Part shown: positions 1 to 7,182 of the stretch, one piece after another
Position numbering within the stretch: position 1 is the first letter of the stretch
Layout of the letters: each line of letters opens with the position of its first letter
NCBI GenBank assembly: GCA_015061285.1
Contig: SUWW01000022.1
Coordinates: 1 to 39,843 of the forward strand
Origin: Bacteroidales bacterium
GTDB lineage: Bacteria; Bacteroidota; Bacteroidia; Bacteroidales; Marinilabiliaceae
Length of the DNA stretch: 39,843 bases
Reading direction: 5' to 3'
Position numbers and translations under genes: made by a program
The notes under the pieces: generated by a model
Told to the model about the DNA's origin: nothing
Database searches by the model: none
What the model saw: only the letters and a program-made list of their open reading frames with translations

Positions 1-54
1 CCGCAAGCGCCGATGGTACTGCACTACAATGTGGGAGAGTAGGTTGCCGCCACT
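1..54 (+). rRNA. rrf: 5S ribosomal RNA, 3' end (partial)
   Basis: The first 54 bases match the conserved 3' half of bacterial 5S rRNA: a GCCGATGGTACTGC stretch, then GTGGGAGAGTAGG, then GCCGCCA. The 5' part lies outside the window. A strong intrinsic terminator follows within 10 bases, as expected for the last gene of a 16S-23S-5S operon. The exact 3' end is set by eye to within a few bases. Confidence 0.9.
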
Positions 55-62
55 TGATTTAG

Positions 63-98
63 AATCCTCTTAAGCTGAATGGCTTGAGAGGATTTTTT
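63..98 (+). terminator. Intrinsic terminator of the rRNA operon
   Basis: A 13-bp stem (AATCCTCTTAAGC paired with GCTTGAGAGGATT, one G-T wobble) with a 5-base loop is followed by a run of seven T. It lies directly after the 5S rRNA end. Confidence 0.92.
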
Positions 99-133
99 TG
101 TTTGTGCATAATACGTCTCATATCGAACAGAGG

Positions 134-152
134 ACACAGATTTTATAAGGAT
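134..152. repeat. Dispersed ACACAGAT...ATAAGGAT motif, copy 1
   Basis: ACACAGAT followed by TTTATAAGGAT. A near copy (ACACAGATATAAAGGAT) lies at 37845-37861 in the intergenic region before the TANFOR gene. Short AT-rich motifs of this look are common between genes in Bacteroidota. No gene was seen here. Confidence 0.4.
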
Positions 153-227
153 TCGGGGTGTTAGACTGCCATGGTATGACTGCCCTTACATTAGGTGAAA
201 ATCTACGTGTAAATAATTATTACAAAT

Positions 228-306
228 GGCTTCGACAGGCTCAGCCAGCGGTGTTTTGGCAAGGCTGGAGCCTTGCTATGAACTATGAATGTAGGCAGAG
301 CCTGCG
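228..306. repeat. Cluster of three small hairpins in the intergenic region
   Basis: The gap between the rRNA terminator and the first gene (99-396) has no convincing ORF. It holds three consecutive inverted repeats: GGCT/AGCC at 228-246, an 8-bp near-perfect palindrome GCAAGGCT-GG-AGCCTTGC at 259-276, and AGGC-AGA-GCCT at 293-303. The first one contains TTCGACAGGCTCAG, a string that recalls non-coding repeats in other Bacteroidota genomes. It could be a REP- or MITE-like relic; no transposase is present. Confidence 0.45.
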
Positions 307-396
307 CTCAATTTTTGGGAAGTAGATTTTAGTGTCAATTGTTGATATATTAGGAAAAACCTTTATTTTGTGGCTTCGGTATACTCATACATAATA

Positions 397-807
397 ATGA
401 AACAAATGAAAACATTTCGTTCTAAGATAGACTGGTGGCTTCTTGTCATTATGTGTATCGCCACATTATTACCTCTGTATTTTCAGTTTTTTGTTGAAAA
501 TAAGGGTGTTGGCGTTTATGTTATTTCATTGCTTATCCTGATTCTCAGTATCTTTTGTTTGTATATCCGCTATCAAATTTCTGGAGGAACTCTTACCATT
601 TTGATGCTCTTCGGCAAAAAGTCGTATGACATCAGTAGAATTCAATATATAGAAAAAAGTCATTGTGCTATTTCGGCTCCTGCCGCAAGTGTTGATCGTT
701 TGTTGATTTCATTTCCACAACAATTGCTCTATGTATCTCCCAAAAATAAGAGAGAGTTTGTGCAAGCACTTTTGAAAGCGAATCCTAATATTGTAGTAAA
801 AGATTGA
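397..807 (+). CDS. Bacterial PH-domain membrane protein (bPH_4/DUF1200-like)
   Basis: Predicted small inner-membrane protein of 136 residues. Two hydrophobic segments (about residues 12-30 and 37-57) are followed by a short domain with the pattern Y-x-IS-GGTLTI, FGKKSYDISRIQYIE, SAPAAS-x-DRL and VSPK near the C-terminus. This pattern fits the bacterial PH-like family once called DUF1200; its biochemical role is unknown. The frame is open from a GTG at 370, but ATG at 397 (or 406) is the more natural start. A TTG at 342-344 sits 19 bases before a weak -7-like TATTTTG ending at 370, which would put transcription start just before 397. The gene appears to stand alone between the rRNA operon and the SPFH gene. 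Confidence 0.7.
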   Translation: MKQMKTFRSKIDWWLLVIMCIATLLPLYFQFFVENKGVGVYVISLLILILSIFCLYIRYQISGGTLTILMLFGKKSYDISRIQYIEKSHCAISAPAASVDRLLISFPQQLLYVSPKNKREFVQALLKANPNIVVKD

Positions 808-917
808 TACTTAATTACTCCGCAAATTACATTTATATATAACACATCGAAGACGTGGCGCGTTGTGTCTCTATTTTAAGCCTCAATTTTGAGTTTTTTG
901 TTTTGTAAACAAGATTT

Positions 918-925
918 TATATTTG
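918..925 (+). promoter_or_regulatory. -7 promoter element of the SPFH lipoprotein gene
   Basis: TATATTTG matches the Bacteroidota -7 consensus TAnnTTTG exactly and lies 26 bases before the ATG at 952. The nearest upstream TTG (898-900) gives a short 17-base spacer. Confidence 0.5.
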
Positions 926-951
926 TTGTAATAATTAAAACATCATTCAAA

Positions 952-1770
952 ATGAAACGTATACGTATTGCTTTTTTTGTGCTGTTGACAGCTTGTATGC
1001 TAACTAATTGTACAACAATAGATTCTGGCTCGGTGGGCATTCGCTTCCTCAAATGGTCGAGCAACGAGGAGACACATGGCGGTGTAATAGAAACATGTAA
1101 AGGTTGGGTGTGGTATAACCCTATTACTCAATCGATATTTGAGTATCCAACATACGTACAACGCAAGAATTATGAGGCATTTGCTGTGAATGCTAAAGAT
1201 GCTTCGACCTTTACGATGGACCCTACCATTGCATATCGTCTTGACCCTGATAAGGCAATAGATGTATTTGTGAAGTATCGTCGTTCGTTGCCTGAGATAG
1301 AGAATGGTTATATACGTACTTGTATTTATGAAGCTTATCGTACTTGCGCAAACCAGTATACATCTGATTACTTGATGGCAAACAGAGGTGAATTTGAAGC
1401 TGAGGTACGTAAACGCCTTGAACAATCGCTTTCGGGAGAAGGATTTATAGTTGAGGAGTTTACTTCGCAAATTACCCCACCGGAGTCGCTTGCTGCTGCC
1501 ATAAATGCCAAGAACGAAGCTGTGCAGAATGCACTAAAAGCTGAAAATAAGGTGAAAGAGGCTGAAGCAGAAGCAAAAATAGAGATTGCAAAAGCCGAAG
1601 GTGAAGCTAAAGCCCTGAAAATTAAGGGTGACGGTGAGGCTTATTACAATCGTGTAGTGGCAATGTCGCTCAATCAGCTATTGGTAGACCAATACGCAAT
1701 TGAGAAATGGGATGGAAAATTGCCTGAATATTATGGTGGCGAAAAGATGCCATTCATAAAAATGAAGTAA
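952..1770 (+). CDS. SPFH/band 7 (prohibitin-like) lipoprotein
   Basis: Predicted membrane-anchored member of the SPFH/band 7 superfamily, 272 residues. The signal peptide ends in a lipobox LTAC with the lipidated Cys at residue 15, so this copy is probably tethered by lipid rather than a transmembrane helix. The SPFH domain spans roughly residues 25-180. It is followed by a charged Ala/Glu/Lys coiled coil (about 183-232) typical of SPFH proteins, which form ring-shaped oligomers. The frame is open upstream to 889, but ATG 952 is chosen because the signal peptide starts there and a -7 element lies at 918-925. SPFH proteins often act as scaffolds or protease regulators; nothing here shows which. 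The gene ends at a bidirectional terminator shared with the opposing pectinolytic operon. Confidence 0.85.
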   Translation: MKRIRIAFFVLLTACMLTNCTTIDSGSVGIRFLKWSSNEETHGGVIETCKGWVWYNPITQSIFEYPTYVQRKNYEAFAVNAKDASTFTMDPTIAYRLDPDKAIDVFVKYRRSLPEIENGYIRTCIYEAYRTCANQYTSDYLMANRGEFEAEVRKRLEQSLSGEGFIVEEFTSQITPPESLAAAINAKNEAVQNALKAENKVKEAEAEAKIEIAKAEGEAKALKIKGDGEAYYNRVVAMSLNQLLVDQYAIEKWDGKLPEYYGGEKMPFIKMK

Positions 1771-1794
1771 TTGTAATATCATACTTGAAATAAA

Positions 1795-1842
1795 AAAACG
1801 ACCTCCGAAGTGGATGAACTTTGGAGGTCGTTTTCGTTTTCT
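1795..1842. terminator. Bidirectional terminator between SPFH gene and GH28-GH43 operon
   Basis: A 16-bp stem (AAAACGACCTCCGAAG with CTTTGGAGGTCGTTTT, one wobble) encloses an 8-base loop. It is flanked by A-runs on the left and T-runs on the right, so it can stop transcription from both sides. It overlaps the stop codon of the small lipoprotein gene on the minus strand. Confidence 0.88.
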
Positions 1843-1999
1843 ATGCGACGTATGTGTCGAAGTTTTGCTGCTCTATAGAAATGTGTTGTAACTCTATTTG
1901 GCAGCTTTTCTTTCTATGTCTATGTTTAGAATAGTTGTTTGAACTGCAAGCCGAGAGTAGTAGCATAGCTACGGCAGCATAGATTATTCGTTTTCTCAT
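1841..1999 (-). CDS. Small lipoprotein, 52 residues, hypothetical
   Basis: Read on the minus strand, ATG at 1999 opens a 52-codon frame ending in TAG at 1841. The product begins MRKRIIYAAVAMLLLSACSS: a positively charged start, a hydrophobic core and a clear lipobox LSAC with Cys 18. The mature part is short, basic in its first half (HRHRKK) and polar after that. It starts 10 bases after the GH43 stop and ends in the bidirectional terminator, so it is most likely the last gene of the GH28-GH43 transcript. Small lipoproteins of this size are common in Bacteroidales; no function is known to me. It is short enough to be missed by usual gene callers. Confidence 0.72.
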   Translation of the reverse strand: MRKRIIYAAVAMLLLSACSSNNYSKHRHRKKSCQIELQHISIEQQNFDTYVA

Positions 2000-2008
2000 A
2001 TCAATAGA

Positions 2009-3643
2009 TTATTTCGTTACGCGAAAATAATCAACATCGAGCCAACCGCCATCGTTAGAAACTACATTGCGGGTTACAAAAAGTCCCATTTTAGCGCCAA
2101 TCCATTGCCCAGGCTTTGCGTAGAACTTGTTGCCTAAAGACGTGAATTTTTTACCATCGAAACTATAGCTAAGAGTGCAAACTGCTTCAATGCCTTCTTG
2201 TTTCACCGATATACGTAGAAATACATCTTGGTTACGCTCTACATTGATAGTGTTGCCTTCGATAGTTTCGTTTGAGCCTTTCTTAGCCTCTTTGCATGTT
2301 ATGCGTGCGAGTTTAATGCCATCGATTGTGTTCTCCATCACTAAAGCAGCATAGTCGAATCCCATAATCACTAATCCTGCACGTTCGCCAACGTACTTTT
2401 CCGATGGCGAAAACTTCACCTTTGTAGTGGCGGTGAAATTGGGAGCAGGAAACTTCTGTAGAAGCAGATTCTGAACATTCCACAGATTTTTATAATTGTT
2501 TGTTATGGGAGCCGAAAAAAGACGTAAGCGTCCGTTTGCGGCATCGGCAAAATACCAAAGAGCATTTGCGTTGGCGTGCCATTGCCATTGTAGATCCAAC
2601 ATGTTGCTGCTGAATTCATCCGATTCTATTGGCGTATGTATATCGCACATAGGCAAGGAAGGTTTTTTGTATTTACGTACAGGGTCGCCACAGTAATCGC
2701 CATCTTTGTCGATGCCCATAACGGGCCAACCATCGCGCCAATTGACGGGGTTGAGATGGGCTACACGGCCATAAGCTTCCAAATCTTGAAAATGTACGAA
2801 CCAATCCTCTTTGCCATCAGGCGTGTCGATCCACGCACCTTGGTGAGGCCCATTTATGTCGGTATTGCCTTGCGCAAGAACGCGTTTATATTCGTATGGA
2901 CCATAAATGTTTTTAGACCGCATTGCCAGCTGCCATCCAGTGGGGACTCCGCCAGCAGGACATAAGATGTAGTAGTATTCGCCACGCTTGTAAAGTTTTA
3001 CGCCTTCGATAGTTACATTATCCTCGTGTCCATCAAATATTATGCGGTCTTCGCCAATAGCAGTTGTGCCATCGGACGAAAGTTCCATCATACCCAAAAT
3101 GCTTTTTAGTCCAGCTCGGCTACCAGCATAGCCATGACCAAGCCAACAGCGTCCATCTTCGTCCCAAAGCGGACAAGTGTCGATGAGACCTTTGCACTTT
3201 TTTACAAGCACAGGTTTTTCCCATCGAGCAAGAGGATCTTTGGTCTTTACCATATATATACCATTGTCGGGATCGCCCCAATAGATATAAAATTCACCAT
3301 TGTGATAGCGAATGGCAGGAGCCCAGATGCCATTACCATGGCTTGGCAAGTCGAATTGCTCTGCAGGTTCGAGACGTTCTACGGCATAATTAACCAACTC
3401 CCAATTTACCAAATCTGTAGAGTGCAGAATTGGTAAGCCAGGGATACAGTTGAACGATGAAGCCGTCATATAATAGTCGTTGCCAACGCGGCATACATCG
3501 GGATCTGAATAGTCGGCATAGATAATGGGATTGGTATATGTGCCATTGCCATTATCGCTTACCCACACTTGCGAGCGATATTGCTGGGCAGAAGCAAAAG
3601 AGCCCAAAGCGAAGCATAAAACAGTTAGTGTGTATATTTTCAT
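2009..3643 (-). CDS. Glycoside hydrolase family 43 protein (beta-xylosidase/arabinofuranosidase type)
   Basis: Predicted secreted exo-acting glycosidase of 544 residues. A signal peptide ends near residue 19 (SFASAQ). The five-bladed propeller occupies about residues 30-320, with the GH43 triad visible: general base Asp 47 in YSDPD, pKa-modulating Asp 155 in GLIDTCPLW, and general acid Glu 213 in VTIEGVKLYK. A C-terminal beta-sandwich (about 335-540) is typical of the larger GH43 proteins. The family removes xylose or arabinose from plant polysaccharide side chains; the sequence alone does not give the substrate. It begins 2 bases after the GH28 stop, so the two are surely co-transcribed, and pectin side chains are a reasonable target. 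Confidence 0.92.
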   Translation of the reverse strand: MKIYTLTVLCFALGSFASAQQYRSQVWVSDNGNGTYTNPIIYADYSDPDVCRVGNDYYMTASSFNCIPGLPILHSTDLVNWELVNYAVERLEPAEQFDLPSHGNGIWAPAIRYHNGEFYIYWGDPDNGIYMVKTKDPLARWEKPVLVKKCKGLIDTCPLWDEDGRCWLGHGYAGSRAGLKSILGMMELSSDGTTAIGEDRIIFDGHEDNVTIEGVKLYKRGEYYYILCPAGGVPTGWQLAMRSKNIYGPYEYKRVLAQGNTDINGPHQGAWIDTPDGKEDWFVHFQDLEAYGRVAHLNPVNWRDGWPVMGIDKDGDYCGDPVRKYKKPSLPMCDIHTPIESDEFSSNMLDLQWQWHANANALWYFADAANGRLRLFSAPITNNYKNLWNVQNLLLQKFPAPNFTATTKVKFSPSEKYVGERAGLVIMGFDYAALVMENTIDGIKLARITCKEAKKGSNETIEGNTINVERNQDVFLRISVKQEGIEAVCTLSYSFDGKKFTSLGNKFYAKPGQWIGAKMGLFVTRNVVSNDGGWLDVDYFRVTK

Positions 3644-3645
3644 AA

Positions 3646-5061
3646 TTATTTAGCCGCTTTAGGTGACTTTTGTTTTTCACCGTTTTGCTTGTAGTTCTTG
3701 TAAACGATGTTGTTGGTTAATCCGTCAATTTTGTTGCCTTCAGCCACACCGTTGAATGAGCAATTGGAGATTTTTATGTTTTCGATGTTAGTCGAATCGT
3801 CGTATCCGATGATACGAACGCCATATTTACTCTTTTGACTGGTAACATTTTCGAGCGATACATTGCGAACAATAGGAGGAAAATCGCGTTGACAGTTTTC
3901 GCGCGAATCATAGTCGAGGTTGATTTTCAAAACAGCCTCTTTGCATTGACCAACTTCAATATTACGTACGTATACATTTTCAATGATGCCACCGCGGCAA
4001 TTGTTAGTTTTTATACGTATGACGCGCTCAAGTTCCGGGCTGTCCATTTTGCAATTTTCGACCCAGAGGTTGCGGTATCCACTTGCAATCTCGCTACCGA
4101 TAACTACGCCGCCATGACCATCTTTCATTTGGCAATTGCGAACGATGATGTTTTCGCTTGCTTTGTTTATGAGACGACCGTCGTTGTTGCGTCCACTCTT
4201 AATGGCTATGCAGTCGTCGCCAGTGTCGAAGATGCAGTTTTCTATAAGTATGTTGGTAGACGATTCAGGATCGCAGCCATCGCTATTGGGACCGTGGCTA
4301 TAAATCTTCACATTTCTTACAATCATATTATCTACAAAAGTTGGGTGGATAACCCAGAAAGGTGAGTTGCGAAGTGTAACATTCTCTATGAGTATGCGCT
4401 CACATTCGTAGAAGTTTATAAGTTGAGGACGAAGACCATCAGCATCGCTCATCTTGCGTTCTTCAACATTCACTTTGTTTTGCTCCATTTGGCTAAGTTT
4501 CTGACGACCAAGTCCAGGACGCTTTTGTGTGAGCATACCTTCTACATATCCAAAACGTTTTGCGCCACACATATACCACCAATCTTTGTTAGAAGCATGA
4601 CCATTGATTGTGCCTTCGCCAGTGATGGCAATATCGTGTTGACCATTGGCATAGATGAGCGGGTGCAAATTGTAGCAGTCGATACCTTCCCAGCGAGTGC
4701 GAACAACAGGCAGATACATCTCGTGACGAGTGGAGAAGAGCAATTCGCCGTCTTTTTCTACTTTGAGACATACATTACTTAGCAGAGTGATAGGACCGGT
4801 GTTCCAAGTGCCAGCACCCACCACTACGGTGCCACCGCCATTGGAGTTGGCTGCGCAGATGGCTTCGTTAATTGCTATTGTGTTATGTTCGGCTGAAGAA
4901 TCAACAGAAGCGCCATAGTTTTCAATCTTATATTCTTTGGGGAAAATCTTTGGGGCTTGAATGTTGTCGGCCACCTTTTGCATCTCTTTCCATGCATCTT
5001 CTTGTGCCATCGCTAATGTAGCAGACATAGCAAGAATCAGCGTCGTTGTTGTCTTTATCAT
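3646..5061 (-). CDS. Glycoside hydrolase family 28 protein (polygalacturonase-like), secreted
   Basis: Predicted pectin-cleaving enzyme of 471 residues with a signal peptide ending near Ala 19 and no lipobox. The GH28 right-handed beta-helix signatures are all present: Asp 261 in PNSDGCDPES, the Asp pair 282-283 in DTGDDCIAIKSG, His 316 in DGHGG, and the RIK substrate-binding motif at 349-351. The family hydrolyses galacturonic acid linkages in homogalacturonan or rhamnogalacturonan. It is the first gene of the GH28-GH43-small lipoprotein operon. A -7 element at 5091-5098 lies 30 bases upstream. A lipoprotein paralogue with the same motifs is encoded at 7183-8592, so one copy is predicted in the periplasm and the other on a membrane. 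Confidence 0.94.
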   Translation of the reverse strand: MIKTTTTLILAMSATLAMAQEDAWKEMQKVADNIQAPKIFPKEYKIENYGASVDSSAEHNTIAINEAICAANSNGGGTVVVGAGTWNTGPITLLSNVCLKVEKDGELLFSTRHEMYLPVVRTRWEGIDCYNLHPLIYANGQHDIAITGEGTINGHASNKDWWYMCGAKRFGYVEGMLTQKRPGLGRQKLSQMEQNKVNVEERKMSDADGLRPQLINFYECERILIENVTLRNSPFWVIHPTFVDNMIVRNVKIYSHGPNSDGCDPESSTNILIENCIFDTGDDCIAIKSGRNNDGRLINKASENIIVRNCQMKDGHGGVVIGSEIASGYRNLWVENCKMDSPELERVIRIKTNNCRGGIIENVYVRNIEVGQCKEAVLKINLDYDSRENCQRDFPPIVRNVSLENVTSQKSKYGVRIIGYDDSTNIENIKISNCSFNGVAEGNKIDGLTNNIVYKNYKQNGEKQKSPKAAK

Positions 5062-5090
5062 AAGTATAATAATTTTGAATAGTTATGTGG

Positions 5091-5098
5091 CAAAGCTA
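5091..5098 (-). promoter_or_regulatory. -7 promoter element of the GH28-GH43 operon
   Basis: On the minus strand this reads TAGCTTTG, an exact TAnnTTTG match about 30 bases upstream of the GH28 start codon. No well-placed -33 TTG was found, which may mean that an activator is needed. Confidence 0.45.
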
Positions 5099-5188
5099 AA
5101 CGATGACGACGTTATTAGTGTGGATAAATTGTCCAAAAGTGTTAGTAAAATAAATAAAGATTTTTTTCTTTATTCGGTTCTATACGTA

Positions 5189-5196
5189 TAAATTTG
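5189..5196 (+). promoter_or_regulatory. -7 promoter element of mdh
   Basis: TAAATTTG matches TAnnTTTG and lies 58 bases before the mdh start. It is divergent from the GH28 operon promoter. No clear -33 element. Confidence 0.5.
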
Positions 5197-5254
5197 CTGC
5201 GTTTTTTAGGAAGCGATACATAAGTACAGTCATAAATTTTATACATACAAAACC

Positions 5255-6184
5255 ATGAAAGTTACAGTAGTTGGAGCAGGCAACGTAGGCGCAACAGTAG
5301 CCGACGTTTTGGCTTATCGCGAGGTAGCAAATGAAATTGTCCTCGTCGACATCAAAGAGGGTGTAGCAGAAGGCAAAGCACTCGACATCTTCGAAAAATC
5401 GCCTATCACGCAATATGATTCGCGCACCATTGGTGTTACCAATGATTATGCACGTACCGCAAATTCGGACGTAGTAGTTATTACCTCAGGTCTTCCTCGT
5501 AAGCCAGGCATGAGCCGCGATGACCTAATCGGTGTTAACTCAGGCATCGTAAAGAGCGTTGTAGAGAATGTAGTAAAGGCAAGTCCTAACTGCGTTATCG
5601 TTATCGTATCTAACCCACTCGATGTTATGACCTATCAAGCTCACCTCACCAGCAAATTCCCACGCAACCGCGTGATGGGTATGGCAGGTGTACTCGATAC
5701 CGCTCGTTATAAAGCTTTTATTGCTGAAGAACTCAACGTATCTGTAAAAGATGTTCAGGCAGTTCTTCTCGGTGGCCACGGCGATACAATGGTTCCACTG
5801 CCACGCTACACCACTGTAGGTGGTATTCCTGTAACCGAACTTATCTCAGAGGAAAAACTCAATGCAATAGTAGAGCGCACTAAGACTGGTGGTGGCGAAC
5901 TTGTAAAACTTATGGGTACTTCAGCTTGGTATGCTCCAGGTGCTGCTGCTGCTCAGATGGTTGAAGCTATCGTGAAAGATCAAAAACGCGTATTCCCTGT
6001 TTGTGTAAAACTCGAAGGTGAATATGGCATCAACGATTGCTATCTTGGTGTTCCTGTTGTACTTGGCAAGAATGGTATTGAGAAGGTTCTCGAACTCAAG
6101 CTCACCAAAGACGAAATGGCACTTCTCCAAACAAGCCGCGAGCATGTGCTTGCTGTTATGAAGGTGCTTGATGGAATGAAATAA
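5255..6184 (+). CDS. mdh: Malate dehydrogenase (LDH-like type)
   Basis: NAD-dependent interconversion of malate and oxaloacetate in the cytoplasm, 309 residues, the usual length for the LDH-like MDH type. The nucleotide-binding loop GAGNVGAT is at residues 7-14 and the adenosine-binding Asp 32 is in LVDI. Arg 82 in the mobile loop (GLPRKPGMSRDD) selects for oxaloacetate over pyruvate. Arg 151 and catalytic His 175 (GGHGDTMVP) complete the active site. It is flanked by its own -7 element and a terminator, so it is monocistronic. In Bacteroidota this enzyme feeds the fumarate/succinate branch of fermentation. Confidence 0.97.
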   Translation: MKVTVVGAGNVGATVADVLAYREVANEIVLVDIKEGVAEGKALDIFEKSPITQYDSRTIGVTNDYARTANSDVVVITSGLPRKPGMSRDDLIGVNSGIVKSVVENVVKASPNCVIVIVSNPLDVMTYQAHLTSKFPRNRVMGMAGVLDTARYKAFIAEELNVSVKDVQAVLLGGHGDTMVPLPRYTTVGGIPVTELISEEKLNAIVERTKTGGGELVKLMGTSAWYAPGAAAAQMVEAIVKDQKRVFPVCVKLEGEYGINDCYLGVPVVLGKNGIEKVLELKLTKDEMALLQTSREHVLAVMKVLDGMK

Positions 6185-6218
6185 TTGATTTTTTTCATAT
6201 ATCAAGATTTTAGTTACT

Positions 6219-6254
6219 GGGACAGAGACTTTTAGTCTTTGTCCCCTTTTTTTG
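6219..6254 (+). terminator. Terminator of mdh
   Basis: GGGACAGAGACT pairs with AGTCTTTGTCCC (one wobble) around a TTT loop, followed by a run of T. Confidence 0.9.
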
Positions 6255-6283
6255 TCACATTTGTATGTAATTATATCGTAAAT

Positions 6284-6997
6284 ATGAACACTGTGATAGA
6301 TTATATATATAGTGTTGTTGGTAGCACAACAATCGACATAACCACGATAACTATACGATTGATAGTAAGCCTACTATTAGGTGTGGCTGTAGGTTTCGAA
6401 CGACAAATGCGCGGGCGAGATGCAGGGTTGCGTACATTTTCGCTCATCTGTGTAGGATCAACAATAGCTATGATGCTTTCGATATGGATACCGCAAACAT
6501 ATCCGCATTTTTTGAATGGTGATCCTGGTCGAATAGCAGCGCAAATAATTACAGGTATAGGCTTCCTTGGTGCAGGTGCTATAGTTCGCGGTCGTGGTAG
6601 CGTGCAAGGGCTCACCACTGCTGCTTGTATATGGCAAGTGGCCATCATAGGTATGGCAGTTGGCGCAGGACTTTTGTTGGGCGCTATCATAGCTACTGCT
6701 ATTACACTGTTTGTGCTTACGATAATAGAGCGCTTTGAACGTCGACATTACCTCGATGGCGCAAATCGCTTATTGGTAGTACGATGTGCAACGCCTAAGC
6801 CCGACATAGATACGTTGCGCGACATTTTGCTTAAATGTGGAGCTCAAGTTGGTAGCTATACTTTTGCGGTAGATTTCAAAAAAGCTGAATCTGTTATTTC
6901 GTTTCGCATAAATATTAGTTCTATTGTTAATCAAAGCGATTTGATACAAAAAATGAGCGAATTAGGTTTTGTAACATCAGTCGAAATGGAGGCTTAG
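6284..6997 (+). CDS. MgtC/SapB family membrane protein
   Basis: Predicted inner-membrane protein of 237 residues from ATG 6284. The frame is open to 6239, but that part lies in the mdh terminator. The N-terminal half (about 10-150) has the MgtC/SapB pattern: a helix with RLIVSLLLGVAVGFERQ, then RDAGLRTFSLICVGST, a second region with GRIAAQIITGIGFLGAGAI, and RGRGSVQGLTTAACIW. The C-terminal part (about 160-237) is soluble and resembles the small ACT-like domain of longer MgtC relatives. The family is linked to magnesium limitation and control of membrane energetics in pathogens; its role in commensal Bacteroidales is unknown. No magnesium-sensing leader was recognised. Confidence 0.9.
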   Translation: MNTVIDYIYSVVGSTTIDITTITIRLIVSLLLGVAVGFERQMRGRDAGLRTFSLICVGSTIAMMLSIWIPQTYPHFLNGDPGRIAAQIITGIGFLGAGAIVRGRGSVQGLTTAACIWQVAIIGMAVGAGLLLGAIIATAITLFVLTIIERFERRHYLDGANRLLVVRCATPKPDIDTLRDILLKCGAQVGSYTFAVDFKKAESVISFRINISSIVNQSDLIQKMSELGFVTSVEMEA

Positions 6998-7182
6998 TTT
7001 GTACGCTTCTGATTATACTTTTTTATAACATATCTAATAAAATGTGTTAATTATTGGTGTAGATAGTTTCATTGGATGATTGTGTGGGCTATTTAGAATA
7101 ATATTTATATGTCTTTTGGATAATTTATCGCCTCTGCGAGAGAGTCTAATTATCAATATTTGTGGGCGGAAAATAATTATTT

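Noticed and set aside
881-900. CTCAATTTTGAG followed by T-run as terminator of the PH-protein gene
   Set aside because: The stem is only 5 bp with a 2-base loop; too weak to call.
6998-7182. Possible leader RNA before the second GH28
   Set aside because: AT-rich gap with only one 4-bp hairpin (CTCT/AGAG) and no consensus promoter; nothing to support an RNA gene.
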